Positions 1 through 11,225 of a stretch of 64,000 bases of DNA are shown here, one piece after another. The notes under the pieces were generated by a model. It was not told where the DNA came from, ran no database searches, and saw nothing but the letters and a program-made list of their open reading frames with translations. Both the position numbers and the translations under genes were made by a program. The stretch's first letter is position 1. Every line of letters begins with the position of its first letter. Origin of the DNA: Siphonodentalium dalli (taxonomy: Eukaryota; Mollusca; Scaphopoda; Gadilida; Siphonodentaliidae); NCBI GenBank assembly GCA_032622095.1, contig CP136062.1, forward strand, positions 3,968,001-4,032,000. The letters are read 5' to 3'.

Positions 1-539
1 TAAACAATACTATAAGATTCGATTGAGTGCTTCAATTTAAGTTCATCGATACAATCTAAAATCAATAAATAAAATTGGAAGATAACAACATATAGTTCCA
101 AACGTATTAACCATTTAAACCCATACTATTCTGTGAGTGTACGAAACAAACTATTTATGTAATTATAAGTATTGAAAATGTTATGTATTTCTATCAACAA
201 CGGCTGAACGAGCGAAGAGATGTGAGTTTGTGCTATAAATTAATACGCAATCACAAAAAAATAAATAGTTCTGCCACAGAAATAATTTTCGCGAACATGA
301 TCAGCGAAGAATATTATGTGATAATCAGATAATATGAACACAACAACTGAGATAAGCAGGTAAGCTATGTGTGCATATTTGTGAACTCAATTCTTCTAAG
401 CATCTGTAGATACTTTTAACGTGATGACAGGCAAAATTTTGAAAATGAAAACAACACAAAAATTGCATTGCGAAAATTTGATGCAACATGTGGTATGTCA
501 TTCTGAGCACAGTGTCAAAGTTCATTCATGGTGATCTTA

Positions 540-857
540 GTGAACGTTCAGACGACCACGATACAATCGTACATGTATGCTCATGTCAAAATCGTAGGTC
601 AAAAATAATATCAAGCACTGTTTGATTTTAGTCTTTAGATGCAAAATCGTGGCATATCCTTGGTCGTATGTATGTAAAATTCGTAGCTGGAAATGACCGT
701 AGGGTAGTCAATCACATGCTTTAGGAACAACATACGATATCAATATCAGAATCTGAATGTACGACAACATCGCAATCGTATGAACAAACTATCCACGATC
801 TCGTCGGGCCCGATTCCTCCACTTATGATTGAAATTCATGGTCGTCTGAATGTTCAC
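540..857. mobile_element. Harbinger-like MITE H1, left copy
   Basis: A 318 bp element. It starts GTGAACGTTCAGACGACCA and ends with the inverted form (TGGTCGTCTGAATGTTCAC). It is flanked by TTA on both sides (537-539 and 858-860). A three-base TTA/TAA target is typical of PIF/Harbinger transposons. There is no coding capacity. The interior contains further inverted AAATCGTGGC and AATCGTA words. The same insertion sits in the right arm at 24832-25153, so it predates the inverted duplication. Confidence 0.8.
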
Positions 858-902
858 TTACTTTACTGATATTCATTCAACAACTATTGATAGGTGTCAA
901 CA

Positions 903-995
903 TAGGGACCTGCAAATATTCCAGATTCGATTCGATGTCAATATCAGGGACCTGATTCAAGCTCGACACCGAATATTTTCGAATCGGTGTTACTT
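903..995. repeat. hAT-like terminal fragment
   Basis: Reads ATAGGGACCTGCAAATATTC followed by GATTCGATTCG words and a second AGGGACCTG. It resembles the start of the hAT-like element at 8412 (TAGGGCCCTGCGAAT followed by CGAATCGAAT). Only one end is recognisable and no target duplication was found. The mirrored copy lies at about 24690-24785 in the right arm. Confidence 0.45.
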
Positions 996-1153
996 TGGTG
1001 TAATCTTGTTATTTTGAGTTAGATATAAACACATGGCAAATGACCTAAGTGTACGTTCAGACGACCACGATTCAATCGTAAGTTGGGGAATCGGGGCCCG
1101 ATGAGATCGTAGATAGTTTGTTCACACGATTGCGATGTCGTCGGACATGCTTA

Positions 1154-1527
1154 CCCCACTGGACAAAACAAGTGTCCATTGGCACCGCGGTGTATTTGCC
1201 GTTCGGCCGCGGTGTCAGAGTTTGTAACTGCCGTTGAGCACCGCGACCGAACGGCAAGTACACCGTGGTCCAACAGCAAGTACACTGCGGCCGAAAGGCA
1301 ACTACACCGCAGCCGAACGGCATGTACACCGTGGTTAGATTTCTGGTTAGTATCGTCTTTTTTCAGTTTAATGAACGTACACGCGGCAATTACACCATGG
1401 CCGAACGACAAGTACACCACGGCCCAACTGTAGTTAGCCGGTGGAGCCGCGGTGTAGTTGCATTTCAGCCACGGTGGCAACGCTAACTGCACCGCGGTTA
1501 GGTGGACACTTGTTTTGTCAAGCAGGG
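1154..1527. mobile_element. Family A TA-target element
   Basis: Non-autonomous element flanked by TA (1152-1153 and 1528-1529). Termini are CCCCACTGGACAAAACAAGT and the inverted ACTTGTTTTGTCAAGCAGGG. The interior is an array of roughly 24 bp modules built on the words CCGCGG and GCCGTTCGGCC in both orientations, around a conserved centre (TTTCAGTTTAATGAACGTAC). A TA target points to a Tc1/mariner-like transposase acting in trans. The same insertion, at the same site, is in the right arm at 24138-24523. Long open frames across it on both strands are a by-product of the module array, not genes. Confidence 0.8.
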
Positions 1528-1529
1528 TA

Positions 1530-1608
1530 CCCTGCTGGACAAAACAAGTGTCACCGCGGTGTATTTGCCGTTCAGCCGCGGTGTCAGAGTTTGTAACTGC
1601 AGTTGAGT
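1530..1608. mobile_element. Partial family A copy, one end only
   Basis: Starts CCTGCTGGACAAAACAAGTG immediately after the terminal TA of the preceding copy and reads into the first modules. It stops at the junction with sequence homologous to 23190. It shares the TA with its neighbour, which suggests a head-to-tail insertion or a gene-conversion or deletion remnant. Confidence 0.65.
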
Positions 1609-1737
1609 ACAATGTAGGCTATATCTGATTTTGTCACGTGACCAATTATTAAATAATACGACATTGTAATTTAGATTTTTTGGGAGCACGATTGTCGCAC
1701 ATACAGTACGGTACATGTAGGATCGGTGGGCCTAAAG

Positions 1738-4448
1738 TAGGGCTGGAATATATTAACGAAAATAAAAAATGCGATTTTTGGAAATTAAAACCGTGGTTAA
1801 CGATATAATCGCGTTTTTTTTAAAACAGATACAAGAAACTGAAAACAACTTCTCACTGTTCGCTAGAATCACATCATTGTCATTAGTTTTGACAAGTTGG
1901 CATCGGGAATAACATACCCGGTATGCAACCACTCAACCAGTGACAACCTCATGCTCGATCGATATTCGGAATGAAAAGTAAATTCACTGGTTAAATTCCG
2001 CTATTCGGACAATTTCGTTCCGGTGACTTGACAAATTCTGGTAGATACCGGTAATTAATAAAACCATTATCTCGTATATGCCAAAACTAAAAGTGTTCTA
2101 TGCTATAGTATCCTTTTCTAACTCGATATGTTCAACTATGTTGAGTAAATATATATGCTATTCCCGATGACACTTGCGTCGCTTGACAACTGGAAATGTG
2201 GTTTACCGTCAAGACAAATTTGACAATGATGTTCAGTCTTTTAGCGAAGTCCAAACACACGTAGTACATAACTTTTGGAATTCAGCCAAGCAAGGACATC
2301 ATGTATTGTTGGGCGGGTTTGAAGCTCTAATTCTATACAATTGGTTTTAACCAATCGCAGTGAGTGGTTTCTTCTAGACGAGAAGAGGGCGGTATCTTCG
2401 CCCATTTATTATTTTGATTGACGGTGCATGTGCATCGTTGTACTGATGGAAGAGGCGTGGCATGACTGACATTCATATCGATCTATCACCTGATCAGTCG
2501 TCGATTCATTTGGTGAATTCTCTTGTAATAAATATTTCGCAGGAAAGACGGAGAGCGAAAGAGGGACGTATTCTGGGTTTTCATATTCCCCCAATCTCGT
2601 TACTCTCAGGTGCCAAATAAACGTGCCGGCACGTTTATTAATTTGGAGCAAAAATACACACAATCACGCTTATTGTGACCCATCACGTTTATTATTTTTT
2701 TGGGGGTATATCCATCACATAATGTGACATTTATTCTTTTTTGGGTAATAGACAAACGAATATAACAATGGAACGAATCACGAGTGCGCTAATCATTCAA
2801 TACTAGAAGTTACAAACCACTAAATAAAACTGTTTTTGGTTGGCTGAGATGCGACATCGCTTCGATATAAAACCTATTTTCAGAGTCACGGTCGCCAAAT
2901 CTTTTACTTCGTCTACTTTCGGTTTGTGATAAAGCGCAAAATGTGAACTGGGTCGAGTTCACGGGACCCGAAACGATAGAAAAGCTGAATAATTAGAGTA
3001 CAAACACTACCTGTTGACCAATGAGGAACGTTGTCTCCGAAAATCTCAGTCAATGTCACAGGTTGACAGTTAAATGGGAGGGGCTTTATATTAATAACTC
3101 ATGTCAAGTTGTCAACTTTATAACGGGAATTGGGGGAGATTCATTGTCTGTTGACAAGTTTATTCCGGGAAGTTTAACAATTGCTCAGCAACCCACATGG
3201 GCCAGTGCACAGAGTGCAGTGTCGACGTGACACGGGGAAAGACATACATGTAGATTGATATGATATAGGTTGATACTACAGCAGCCGCGTCTCTCTGGTT
3301 AACAGTGAAATAAAATTGCAGCAATAGCAGTTAGACAGACATCAAAGGTTTGCCTCCGTTTGTAAACGACATGTCATTGACAAAGTAGGTCACTTGCTGC
3401 ATGACGTGTACTATTGAAATAGGTCATTAAAATTGAGGTCACTCAAGTCAGGTCTGTGCTTTGATCAGTGGACCACTAGCGACTGATTGATCTATTTATA
3501 CAATGTGTTTCAAGAAGATGGCATCGTATTGTCCACACATGCAAATTGATACAAAGCGGTCTGCTGGCCTCATGGTTACTCTGTGATAAATAGGGAATGC
3601 TTATCATTTTTATTACTTATTGTGGGGGATTACCTTAATTTTTTGTTAGATACTGATTGAACATTGATCGTTCTCGTTCGTGGCGATCGCTGCTTACTTA
3701 ATACCTGAATTGGTAATAACAATATGCAGTTTGTGTATCGAGATACCAGTACCTATCGTTTGAATGCCCGTATCGATGACCGTATCGTCAGTGCTGTATC
3801 ACAGTCGCATTGATACATCGATGTATCGTTACACCCCTATGTAGAATACAACATGTAACATAATCTATGCCAACTATATATCATATGACTATAATGAGTA
3901 ATATGTAATTGCACGCATGGTCATACATAATGTATGAATGGGGTAAACAAGATAGTGAAGATACATGATGCATAATACCTAAATGCCACTTCCTCCACAC
4001 AGGTATGATTCCCTGTACTATATAAATGTACACATAAGCCTTCATGGCTCGAGTTTTAAGCATATACTACCATGAAAAGTAAAATCCGTAACCCAGCACA
4101 TTTATTGTGCACCAGCACTATTATTCTTTTTTTGGTAAAAATGTCACCCAGCACTTTTATTTGGCCAGCACTTTTATTTGGCACCTGAGAGTAGTCGTTC
4201 TAAATAAACGTTGTTTACTATGATGATTGAATATTGAAAAAATAGGACACGGGATTTAGTTGGAATTTAAAACTTAAATAACTCGATTTAGGCTTGAGTT
4301 AAACTATTTATTTGTATATATGCTTATGATTGGATGGCACCCACTGATTGCCGACGATATTACGATTATTTTAGATTAGACGATATTACTGACGATATTG
4401 AAATTTTAACCGGGTATTGTCGATTAATCGGGAAACCGCCCAGCACTA
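1738..4448. mobile_element. hAT-like non-autonomous element (left arm only)
   Basis: A 2711 bp insertion. It is bounded by a perfect 8 bp target duplication, GCCTAAAG, at 1730-1737 and 4449-4456. Ends are TAGGGCTGG and, inverted, TAGTGCTGGGCGG. The right arm carries the uninterrupted site (TGGGCCTAAAGCATTATT when reverse-complemented, near 23055-23075), which proves insertion. An 8 bp duplication with TAG-type ends is characteristic of hAT elements. No hAT transposase (no RNase-H-like core, no BED finger) is visible, so it is non-autonomous. About 1.6 kb of it is a second element (2603-4191), leaving about 1.1 kb of hAT body. Confidence 0.88.
2603..4191. mobile_element. TA-target element nested in the hAT-like element
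   Basis: A 1589 bp element flanked by TA (2601-2602 and 4192-4193). Inverted ends are CTCTCAGGTGCCAAATAAA and its reverse complement. Just inside the ends lie repeats of a GTGC-x-AATAAA type word and the palindrome AAACGTGCCGGCACGTTT, another module-built terminus. The middle holds no convincing gene; the open frames here are short and unlike any family I know. The TA target suggests a Tc1/mariner-type mobiliser. Confidence 0.7.
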
Positions 4449-4750
4449 GCCTAAAGCATTATTGTCGTAATTGAAAAAGAAATTGTTGCTGTGTCTTTCG
4501 ATTACCGGTACTGGTAATGTAAACGAGAATAGTGAATATGAATTACAATTTACATGTAAGTTCATTGCTAGCGGTAGTACCTTTTATTGAGAAAATATGA
4601 CAAAATAAATAACGACAATAGTGTGATGAATGTTGAGGCGGGGAGAAAATTAACTGGTATTGCATCGCAATTTGCTACCCAAATGTGGATAAAAGCTATC
4701 CATTTTGGTATGAATTTTATATGATTAATAATGATTTTAGAACAATGCTA

Positions 4751-5527
4751 CCCCCGCTCGACAAAACAAGTGTCCATTGGCACCGCGGTGTATTTGCCGT
4801 TCGGCCGCGGTGTCAGCGTTTGTAACTGCGGTTGAGCATCGCGGTCGAACGGCAAGTACACTGCGGCCGAAGGCAAGTACACTTTTGGTCGAACGGCAAG
4901 TACACCATGGCCGAAAGGCAACTACAACGCGGCCTAATGGCATGTACACCGTGGCCGAATGGCATGTACACTGTGGTTAGATTTCTGGTTTGTATCCTCT
5001 TTTTTCAGTTTAATGAACGTACACCGTGGCAACTACCCTGTCCACCTAACCGCGGTGCAGTTAGCGTTGCCACCGTGGCTGAAATGCAACTACACCGCGG
5101 CTCCACCGGCTACAGTTGGGCCGCGGTGTACTTGCCGTTCGGCCATGGTGTAATTGCCGCGGTGTACGTTCATTAAACTGAAAAAAGACGATACAAACCA
5201 GAAATCTAACCACGGTGTACATGCCGTTCGGCTGCGGTGTAGTTGCCTTTCGGCCGCAGTGTACTTGCTGTTGGGCCACGGTGTACTTGCCGTTCGGCCG
5301 CGGTGCTCAACTGCAGTTAAAAACTCTGACACCACGGCCGATTGGCAAATACACCGCGGTGCCAATGGACACTTGTTTTGTCCAGCGGGGTACACCATGG
5401 CCGAATGGCAAGTACACTGCGGCCCAACTGTAATTAGCCGGTGGAGCCGCAGTGTTGTTGCATTTCGGCCACGGTGGCAACACTGATCGCACCGTGGTTA
5501 AGTGGACACTTGTTTTGTCCAGCAGGG
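4751..5527. mobile_element. Nested pair of family A elements, left arm
   Basis: The outer copy runs from the TA at 4749-4750 to the TA at 5528-5529. An inner family A copy (5036-5390) is inserted at a TA within it. The inner copy has lost about 15 bases of one terminus: it reads CCCTG then TCCACC, without the CTGGACAAAACAAGTG segment. The pair corresponds to 21649-22772 in the right arm, except that the family B insertion there is missing here. Confidence 0.8.
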
Positions 5528-5529
5528 TA

Positions 5530-6409
5530 TCTAATCAAGTCAATGTGATGTTATTTGCTAATCAAAATTTGAAAAGTAATTTGCTTCCTGTGTTGAGGTA
5601 CGAAAAACACATGGACTGGGCACATGTATTTGTTGACTATTGTTGTGAAAGATCATGTGAAAGGTCACGACATCAGGTGACAGAATTGTGGTGTGTAGGA
5701 TACAGGACTCTCTCTCTCCCTCTCTCTCTCGTTGTTTGATCGCCAGTGGGGCAAGTCGACATTGACTTCAGATCTTATTTAGAACGGTTGGCCGAATCAA
5801 ACTACTTCATCTGCCCGGTATCATCACATCTGCCATCATTGATAAAGACCACGGACAACGACCCACGACTACGACAACTCTAAACGGACCACACTGAATA
5901 CACTTTATACAAACGAGAGGAATTAGGTGAGCCATCTTTCTTTTGAGTCTTGATCCCTCTTTCGCCCCGTTTGTATTCAATGTCGGAAATATAACGCAAT
6001 GTTCCATCCAGTTCGAACTTTGGTCCATCGCCAGAAATTTAGGCAAAATTCTAACAATAGTCACTTTGTGGGGCGAGTTCAATTGAAAGTGATAAAAATT
6101 TGTGATGTGAAATATGAACACAACAACTGAGATAAGCAGGTAACCTACTAGTACATGTACATGTATGTGCGCATATTTGTGAACTCCATTCTTCTAATCT
6201 AAGCATCTGTTAGTATTATCTATAGATACTTTTATTAGGCTATCGTTTTTCTTTCCCCAATACCACTATATGTATATGTAAAGCGATCATTTCCCGACCA
6301 TCGGATCAGCTCCAGTTTGATCCGATGTCATACCACCCTTCTCTATCTCGCATACTGCGCATGTCTGTAAAAATCTAGACGATTTATTGTCCAAAAATAT
6401 TTCCTTTAT
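5530..6409. other. Arm sequence without a gene
   Basis: Ordinary arm sequence pairing with 20785-21646. It holds a CT-rich microsatellite (about 5704-5732, matched by GA at about 21440-21470) and an ACATGTACATGT run near 6150. Open frames at 5807-6121 and 21132-21368 look alike only because they are the two arm copies. They are interrupted differently and match no family I know. Confidence 0.6.
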
Positions 6410-8347
6410 TAGCTCAACTTACTTTGTAAATTTGAGCTATTGCCAAGGGTTGGCATCCGTGTGTGCGTGCGTGTGTGCATCCGTCAACAATTTCCTTTGG
6501 TGCGGGCTTCATGTCGTATCTATGGTCTGATCTTTATGAAATTTGTCATGAATGTTGGCATTGACATCTAGATGGGAACGAGTCGTTTTGGGGTCATTCG
6601 GCCAAAAAACATGGCCGCTGGTGGCCATCTTGGATTTAAAAATTAAATCCATTGGCGCGGGCTACAGGCCGTACTGTTTGTGTGATCATCATACAATTTG
6701 TCATGAATGTTGACATTTACATGTAGATGGGAACGAGTCATTTTAGGATCATTCGGCCATCTTGGATTTTACTCTTTTTATCACTAAATCCTTTGACACA
6801 TTCTACAGACCACATCTCTGATCCGATCATCACCAAACTTCATATGGATCATATGGGGCGACCTCTAGATGGGAACGAGTCATTTGGAGAGAAAAAACAT
6901 GGCCGCCGTCAGCCATCTTGGATTTTACTCTTTGCATCACTAAATACTTTGGCGCGGGCTACAGGTCGTATCTTTGGTCTGGTCTTTATGAAATTTGTCA
7001 TGAATGTTGACATGTAGATGGGAACGAGTCATTTTAGGATCATTCGGCCAAAAAACATGGCGCTGGTGGCCATCTTGGATTTTACTCTTTGCATCACTAA
7101 ATCCTTTGACACGTCCTACAGACCACATCTCTGATCCGATCATCACCAAACTTCATATGGATCATCGGGTCGACCTCTAGATGTGAACGAGTCATTTTGG
7201 GGTCATTTGGCGAAAAAACATGGCCGCCGTCAGCCATCTTGGATTTTACTCTTTGCATCACTAAATACTTTCCTGCGGGCTACAGGTCGTATCTTTGGTC
7301 GGATCTTTATGAAATTTGTCATGAATGTTGACATTGACATGTAGATGGGAACGAGTCATTTTGGGGTCATTCGGCCAAAAAACATGGCTGCTGGTGGCCA
7401 TCTTGGATTTCCAATTTGAATCCATTGGCGCGGGCTACAGGCTGTACTGTTTGTCTGATCATCATAAAATTTTTCTGAATGTTGACATTTACATGTAGAT
7501 GGGAACAAGTCATTTTAGGATCATTCGGCAAAAACATGGCCGCCGGCAGCCATATTGGATTTTACTCTTTGCATCACTAAATACTTTGACACACCCTACA
7601 TACCACATCCCTGATCTGATCATCACCGTCATCACCAAACTTCATATGGATCATCGGGGTGAACTCTTGATGGGAACAAGTCATTTTAGGGTCATTCGGC
7701 AAAAATATATGGCCACCAATGGCCATTTTGGATTTTACTCTTTGTAAGACTAAATATTTCTACAAAATCCATTAGCATGGGTTATACATGTAGACCAATC
7801 TGTTTCTTTGATCTGTATGAAATTTGTCATGGATGTTGACATTGACATGAACCCTGCTTGACAAAACAAGTGTCCACCTAACCGCGGTGCAGTTAGCGTT
7901 GCCACCGTGGCTGAAATGCAACTACACCGCGGCTCCACCGGCTAACTACAGTTGGGCCGTGGTGTACTTGCCGTTCGGCCATAGTGTAATTGCCGTGGTG
8001 TACGTTCATTAAACTGAAAAAAGACGATACAAACCAGAAATCTAAAACCATGGTGTACATGCCGTTCGGCTGCGGTGTAGTTGCCTTTCGGCCGCAGTGT
8101 ACTTGCTGTTGGGCCACGGTGTACTTGCCGTTCGGCCGCGGTGCTCAACTGCAGTTACAAACTCTGACACCGCGGCCGAATGGCAAATACACCGCGGTGC
8201 CAATGGACACTTGTTTTGTCCAGCGGGGTAGATGACTTTTAGAATTTATTCTTTGCATCACTAAATCCTTTGGCACACCCTACAGACCACATCCCTCCAT
8301 TTACTGTCAACCATTAAATGATTCCTACCTACTAGTAAGTTGAGCTA
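6410..8347. repeat. Family F repeat element with a 155 bp tandem array
   Basis: Begins TAGCTCAACTT and ends AAGTTGAGCTA, followed by a CAGTGTCATTGACACT motif. After a GT-rich leader, the interior is a tandem array. Units start at GATGGGAACGAG at about 6571, 6726, 6868, 7018, 7180, 7344, 7498 and 7669 (142-171 bp each). Each unit carries variants of ACATGGCCGCC and CCATCTTGGAT. Two or three unit types alternate, giving a higher-order pattern. A family A element (7851-8228) is inserted in the last unit. Elements of this style are widespread in marine invertebrate genomes. The short open frames inside are repeat translations. Confidence 0.75.
7851..8228. mobile_element. Family A element inserted in the 155 bp array
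   Basis: Starts ACCCTGCTTGACAAAACAAG and ends GTTTTGTCCAGCGGGG, followed by TAGATG. The target was the TA of the unit word GACATGTAGATGGGAAC; on the left that TA has decayed to AA. The interior has the usual CCGCGG modules and the TTTAATGAACGTAC-type centre. Confidence 0.78.
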
Positions 8348-8411
8348 CAGTGTCATTGACACTCTACAGTGTCATTGACACTTTAATTTTTAGTTCTATT
8401 TAGTATACTGT

Positions 8412-9706
8412 TAGGGCCCTGCGAATCGGAAATTCGGCAACCGAATCGAATATCGAATCGAATCGGGTGTCCGATGTCGACATCGAATCCGAATCGAATC
8501 GGGACAAGCACTGGACGGCAAAAAAATCATAGCTGACTATCGGATATCATTCTAATTATTGTTCACTTGTTTGTCATAAAAGCTGAGAAATTTTCGAATA
8601 GGAAACAAAGACCCAAGACACTGGCAGAGTTCACAGTCAAACGTTTGGCGACTGACATCGTTCTCAATTTTATGTTAAAAACGAAAATCGAAGCTATATA
8701 TCACCTAGTACGAAACGTGACGTGTGCGTCATCTAAGCAGTAAGCACAGACCTTGACACCGACTATAAAATGAATAATTACTACTGAATATACTAGTACA
8801 CTATTCGACTACCCTACACACGTCATATAACAGTGTATATTAATTCGATAATCGCCATTGACTATGAATGTATTCCAAGGATTTCAGGCCTGATGTACGC
8901 TGTATCATAAACAATGGCAGGCATATCGATGAGCATGGCCCACCATATCAGTACCCTGATGTCTACTTGTAATAATGCATTCAGTTTGACAGAGGTAACT
9001 CTATGTAATAATCATGTGCGTTTTATCCTTGAATTTAATAAAAGATGGCATTACCTGGCTTGCTTGTCGGTCGGAATGTATTTATGCGATGGACCTTCAA
9101 AACATGCTATTATAGGTGGATCATGGATATAAACAGTGTGGGGTGATTAAAATGTATTAATGTGCACCTAGTATAGTCATGACACAAAACACACCTAATT
9201 GGAAAGTTAACACAAACTATATAAAATTATATACTACATCTATATAGACCTTTGAGGTCATGACTTTTGACCTGTATATAGTGATTGTAGTCACTTATAT
9301 ATTGCAATATTGTACCCCAACATTTCAACAACAAAAAACAAGTAATCGCCTAACTAGTCTAGATAAAACTCTAAATTACATCACACGCAGTGTCAATCCA
9401 CAAGTTGCGTCCCTTTGCTGTGCTTCACACTTCGGAACGCATACCGGTAGGAGTGATTGGTTCGCTGGCAGAGCTTGACGCAGCGCTGACGAGACCTCCA
9501 GACGTGAAAACACGGTGCATTGCGGCAATTGCCCAATCAATTGAGTCGACCTCTATAAATCAACAGTTTAGTTGTGTGTCCCCATAAACTGAAACTAATG
9601 GGCCGATTCGAAAATATACGAATCGGAGAACCGATTCGGTATCGATTCCGAATCTGACCGCCGATGTCGACACCAAATCGAATCTTCGAAGCTTCGCAGG
9701 GCACTA
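8412..9706. mobile_element. hAT-like non-autonomous element with perfect 8 bp target duplication
   Basis: A 1295 bp element flanked by TATACTGT on both sides (8404-8411 and 9707-9714). Ends are TAGGGCCCTGCGAA and, inverted, TAGTGCCCTGCGAA, differing at one base. Subterminal sequence on both sides is rich in GAATCGAATCG words. Open frames of about 65-72 codons inside show no transposase motifs. A hAT assignment rests on the 8 bp duplication and end sequence. Confidence 0.88.
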
Positions 9707-9714
9707 TATACTGT

Positions 9715-11086
9715 ATATGTATATGTACATGTAAATAGTAACATTGGGGCAATTCCATGTGACTGACATAACATTCAAAGAACTTTTTCCAGATTCAATG
9801 TTAGCGGTATGTTGTGAGCTACAAATCTTCATGTAACTATAAAATCTTAGTTCTTACTGCTACATGTACATGTATGTGTGCACTCAAATATTGTATTGTT
9901 CCGAATTTGGCATATGTTATGATTGTTATCGTGACTGACATTACACAAACCTATCGAAGATACATGGTACTACATGTAGTAACTTGATTTCAAATTTAAT
10001 TTATAGATGTGAATATACATGTATATGCATTGCTGATTTGTCTTACATACATGTACGTTACACTTATTAACTCTCTTCAAATTAGCATTTCAGTGTAAAC
10101 ATAAAAAATTTGTACATAACGGTTTAGTTAATCTGACTCAAGTACAATTATTTCTACTGTGGATGGATGCATATCATTGCAACTTGCAAGGGCGAAAACA
10201 ACATCGCGTGATGTGGACACGCCCTGCATGGACTATTTTCGCTATGCAGAGCGCAATAATTCTGTTGACATTTTGTTTGTTTGGAAAATTTGTGCAAGAC
10301 AATACCGTAGGATGTACATGTAATCATCACAATACAAGTACTGGTGTAATGGTGGTATTGTGGGTAAAATTCTCACGAAACGTGAGTGACATCAATTTCA
10401 TGCCAAGTAATATACATGTACATGTAACCAAATGTATGAAAATTTGAATAACAAATCACACACTTAAGCATAAACCAAGTTCGATCTTTTATTCAATCTT
10501 AATGTAAACATGTACATTGTATTTCCACTGTGTTGTTCAATATTTCTGCAACTGGATAAAAAATGAAAAAATAAAAATTCCCTAGCCACCCCCGGGACAC
10601 CCACTCCCTAAATAGTTTATTGCGCGAGATTTTAATAGAACAGTGCATAATGAAGATAACGATACTATTTGAATTTATCATAAGTGTCATTAATCAAGAA
10701 ATGTGTCAACATACATGTACATGTAATCACATTTCTAGGGATAGGCAAAGTGCCAAAGTTTTTATTAACATTCATTTTCATATTATATAGTCACATGATC
10801 TAGTCACATAATCACATTTGAGTATTCTACAGACTACATGGAACAACACATTTCAGATTATTTGATATTATTTTTTATATTTGCTAGGTGATATATTGCT
10901 TTAACCAAATTGTTTATCAAAACATGTGGAAATACAACTGTTCATCCCAGTTTGAAGAATAATGCTAATAGCCTAATACCAAACATAACCATGATATACA
11001 TGCATGAAACCTTCTTGGGTTTCATGCATGTATCAGGGACAAGGATGTGGCATATCAGAAACAGGGACTTGGCTAGATGGTCTCCG

Positions 11087-11088
<2 letters not shown>
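9715..11088. other. No gene recognised
   Basis: AT-rich sequence with several ACATGTACATGTA runs (for example near 9725, 9860, 10420 and 10710). An open frame at 10163-10447 has no start context or family match. Nothing else stands out. Confidence 0.5.

Positions 11089-11138
<50 letters not shown>
11089..11138 (+). repeat. 50 bp poly-G homopolymer
   Basis: An unbroken run of G from 11089 to 11138, followed after about 30 bases by a run of ten C. It is unusually long for a eukaryotic mononucleotide G tract and is a likely quadruplex former. Its true length is uncertain because sequencing of long G tracts is error-prone. Confidence 0.9.
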
Positions 11139-11139
<1 letters not shown>

Positions 11140-11225
11140 ATCCACCTTGGGGAAATTCCAACTGCACCCCCCCCCCTTGAAATCTGAATCAGACCAAACA
11201 CAAGTTTTCCATAATTTCATTTGCA

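Larger units (their letters stand above)
1049..1608. mobile_element. Truncated Harbinger-like element H2 with family A insertions
   Basis: Begins GTGTACGTTCAGACGACCAC after a TAA target. The homologous element is complete in the right arm (23888-24634). Here the interior is interrupted by a full family A copy (1154-1527), followed by a partial family A copy (1530-1608). The sequence then jumps at 1609/1610 to material that pairs with 23190, so the other half of H2 is lost. Confidence 0.65.
1..6973 (+). repeat. Left arm of giant inverted duplication
   Basis: This stretch is the reverse complement of 20221-25723. Base 1 pairs with base 25723, and the first 300 bases match almost without a break. 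The match resumes after each indel: 540 pairs with 25153, 1152 with 24525, 1610 with 23190, 4749 with 22774, 5529 with 21647 and 6973 with 20221. Homology is already present at base 1, so the arm continues outside the window. The left arm is about 1.5 kb longer, because a 2.7 kb hAT-like element (1738-4448) is present only here, while the right arm has about 0.36 kb and 0.95 kb that this arm lacks. The inner breakpoint lies inside a 155 bp tandem repeat, at the sequence ACAGGTCGTATCT. It could be a real segmental inversion-duplication or an assembly join of two haplotypes. Confidence 0.95.

Noticed and set aside
1151..1612. Long overlapping open frames on both strands rich in CRSAAV, FGHGV and RPRCS phrases (also at 4777-5486, 7893-8235, 21690-22119 and 50102-50688)
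   Set aside because: They are translations of the CCGCGG modules of family A elements. The same words are open in several frames on both strands.
5807..6121. Open frame duplicated at 21132-21368, which looked like a conserved gene pair
   Set aside because: Conserved only because both lie in the inverted duplication. Indels between the arms break the frame and no family is recognised.
6727..7149. Open frames inside the 155 bp array, with several ATGGCCGCC start-like contexts
   Set aside because: Frames shift between units and the ATG words belong to the repeat. No unit-to-unit conservation of a peptide.
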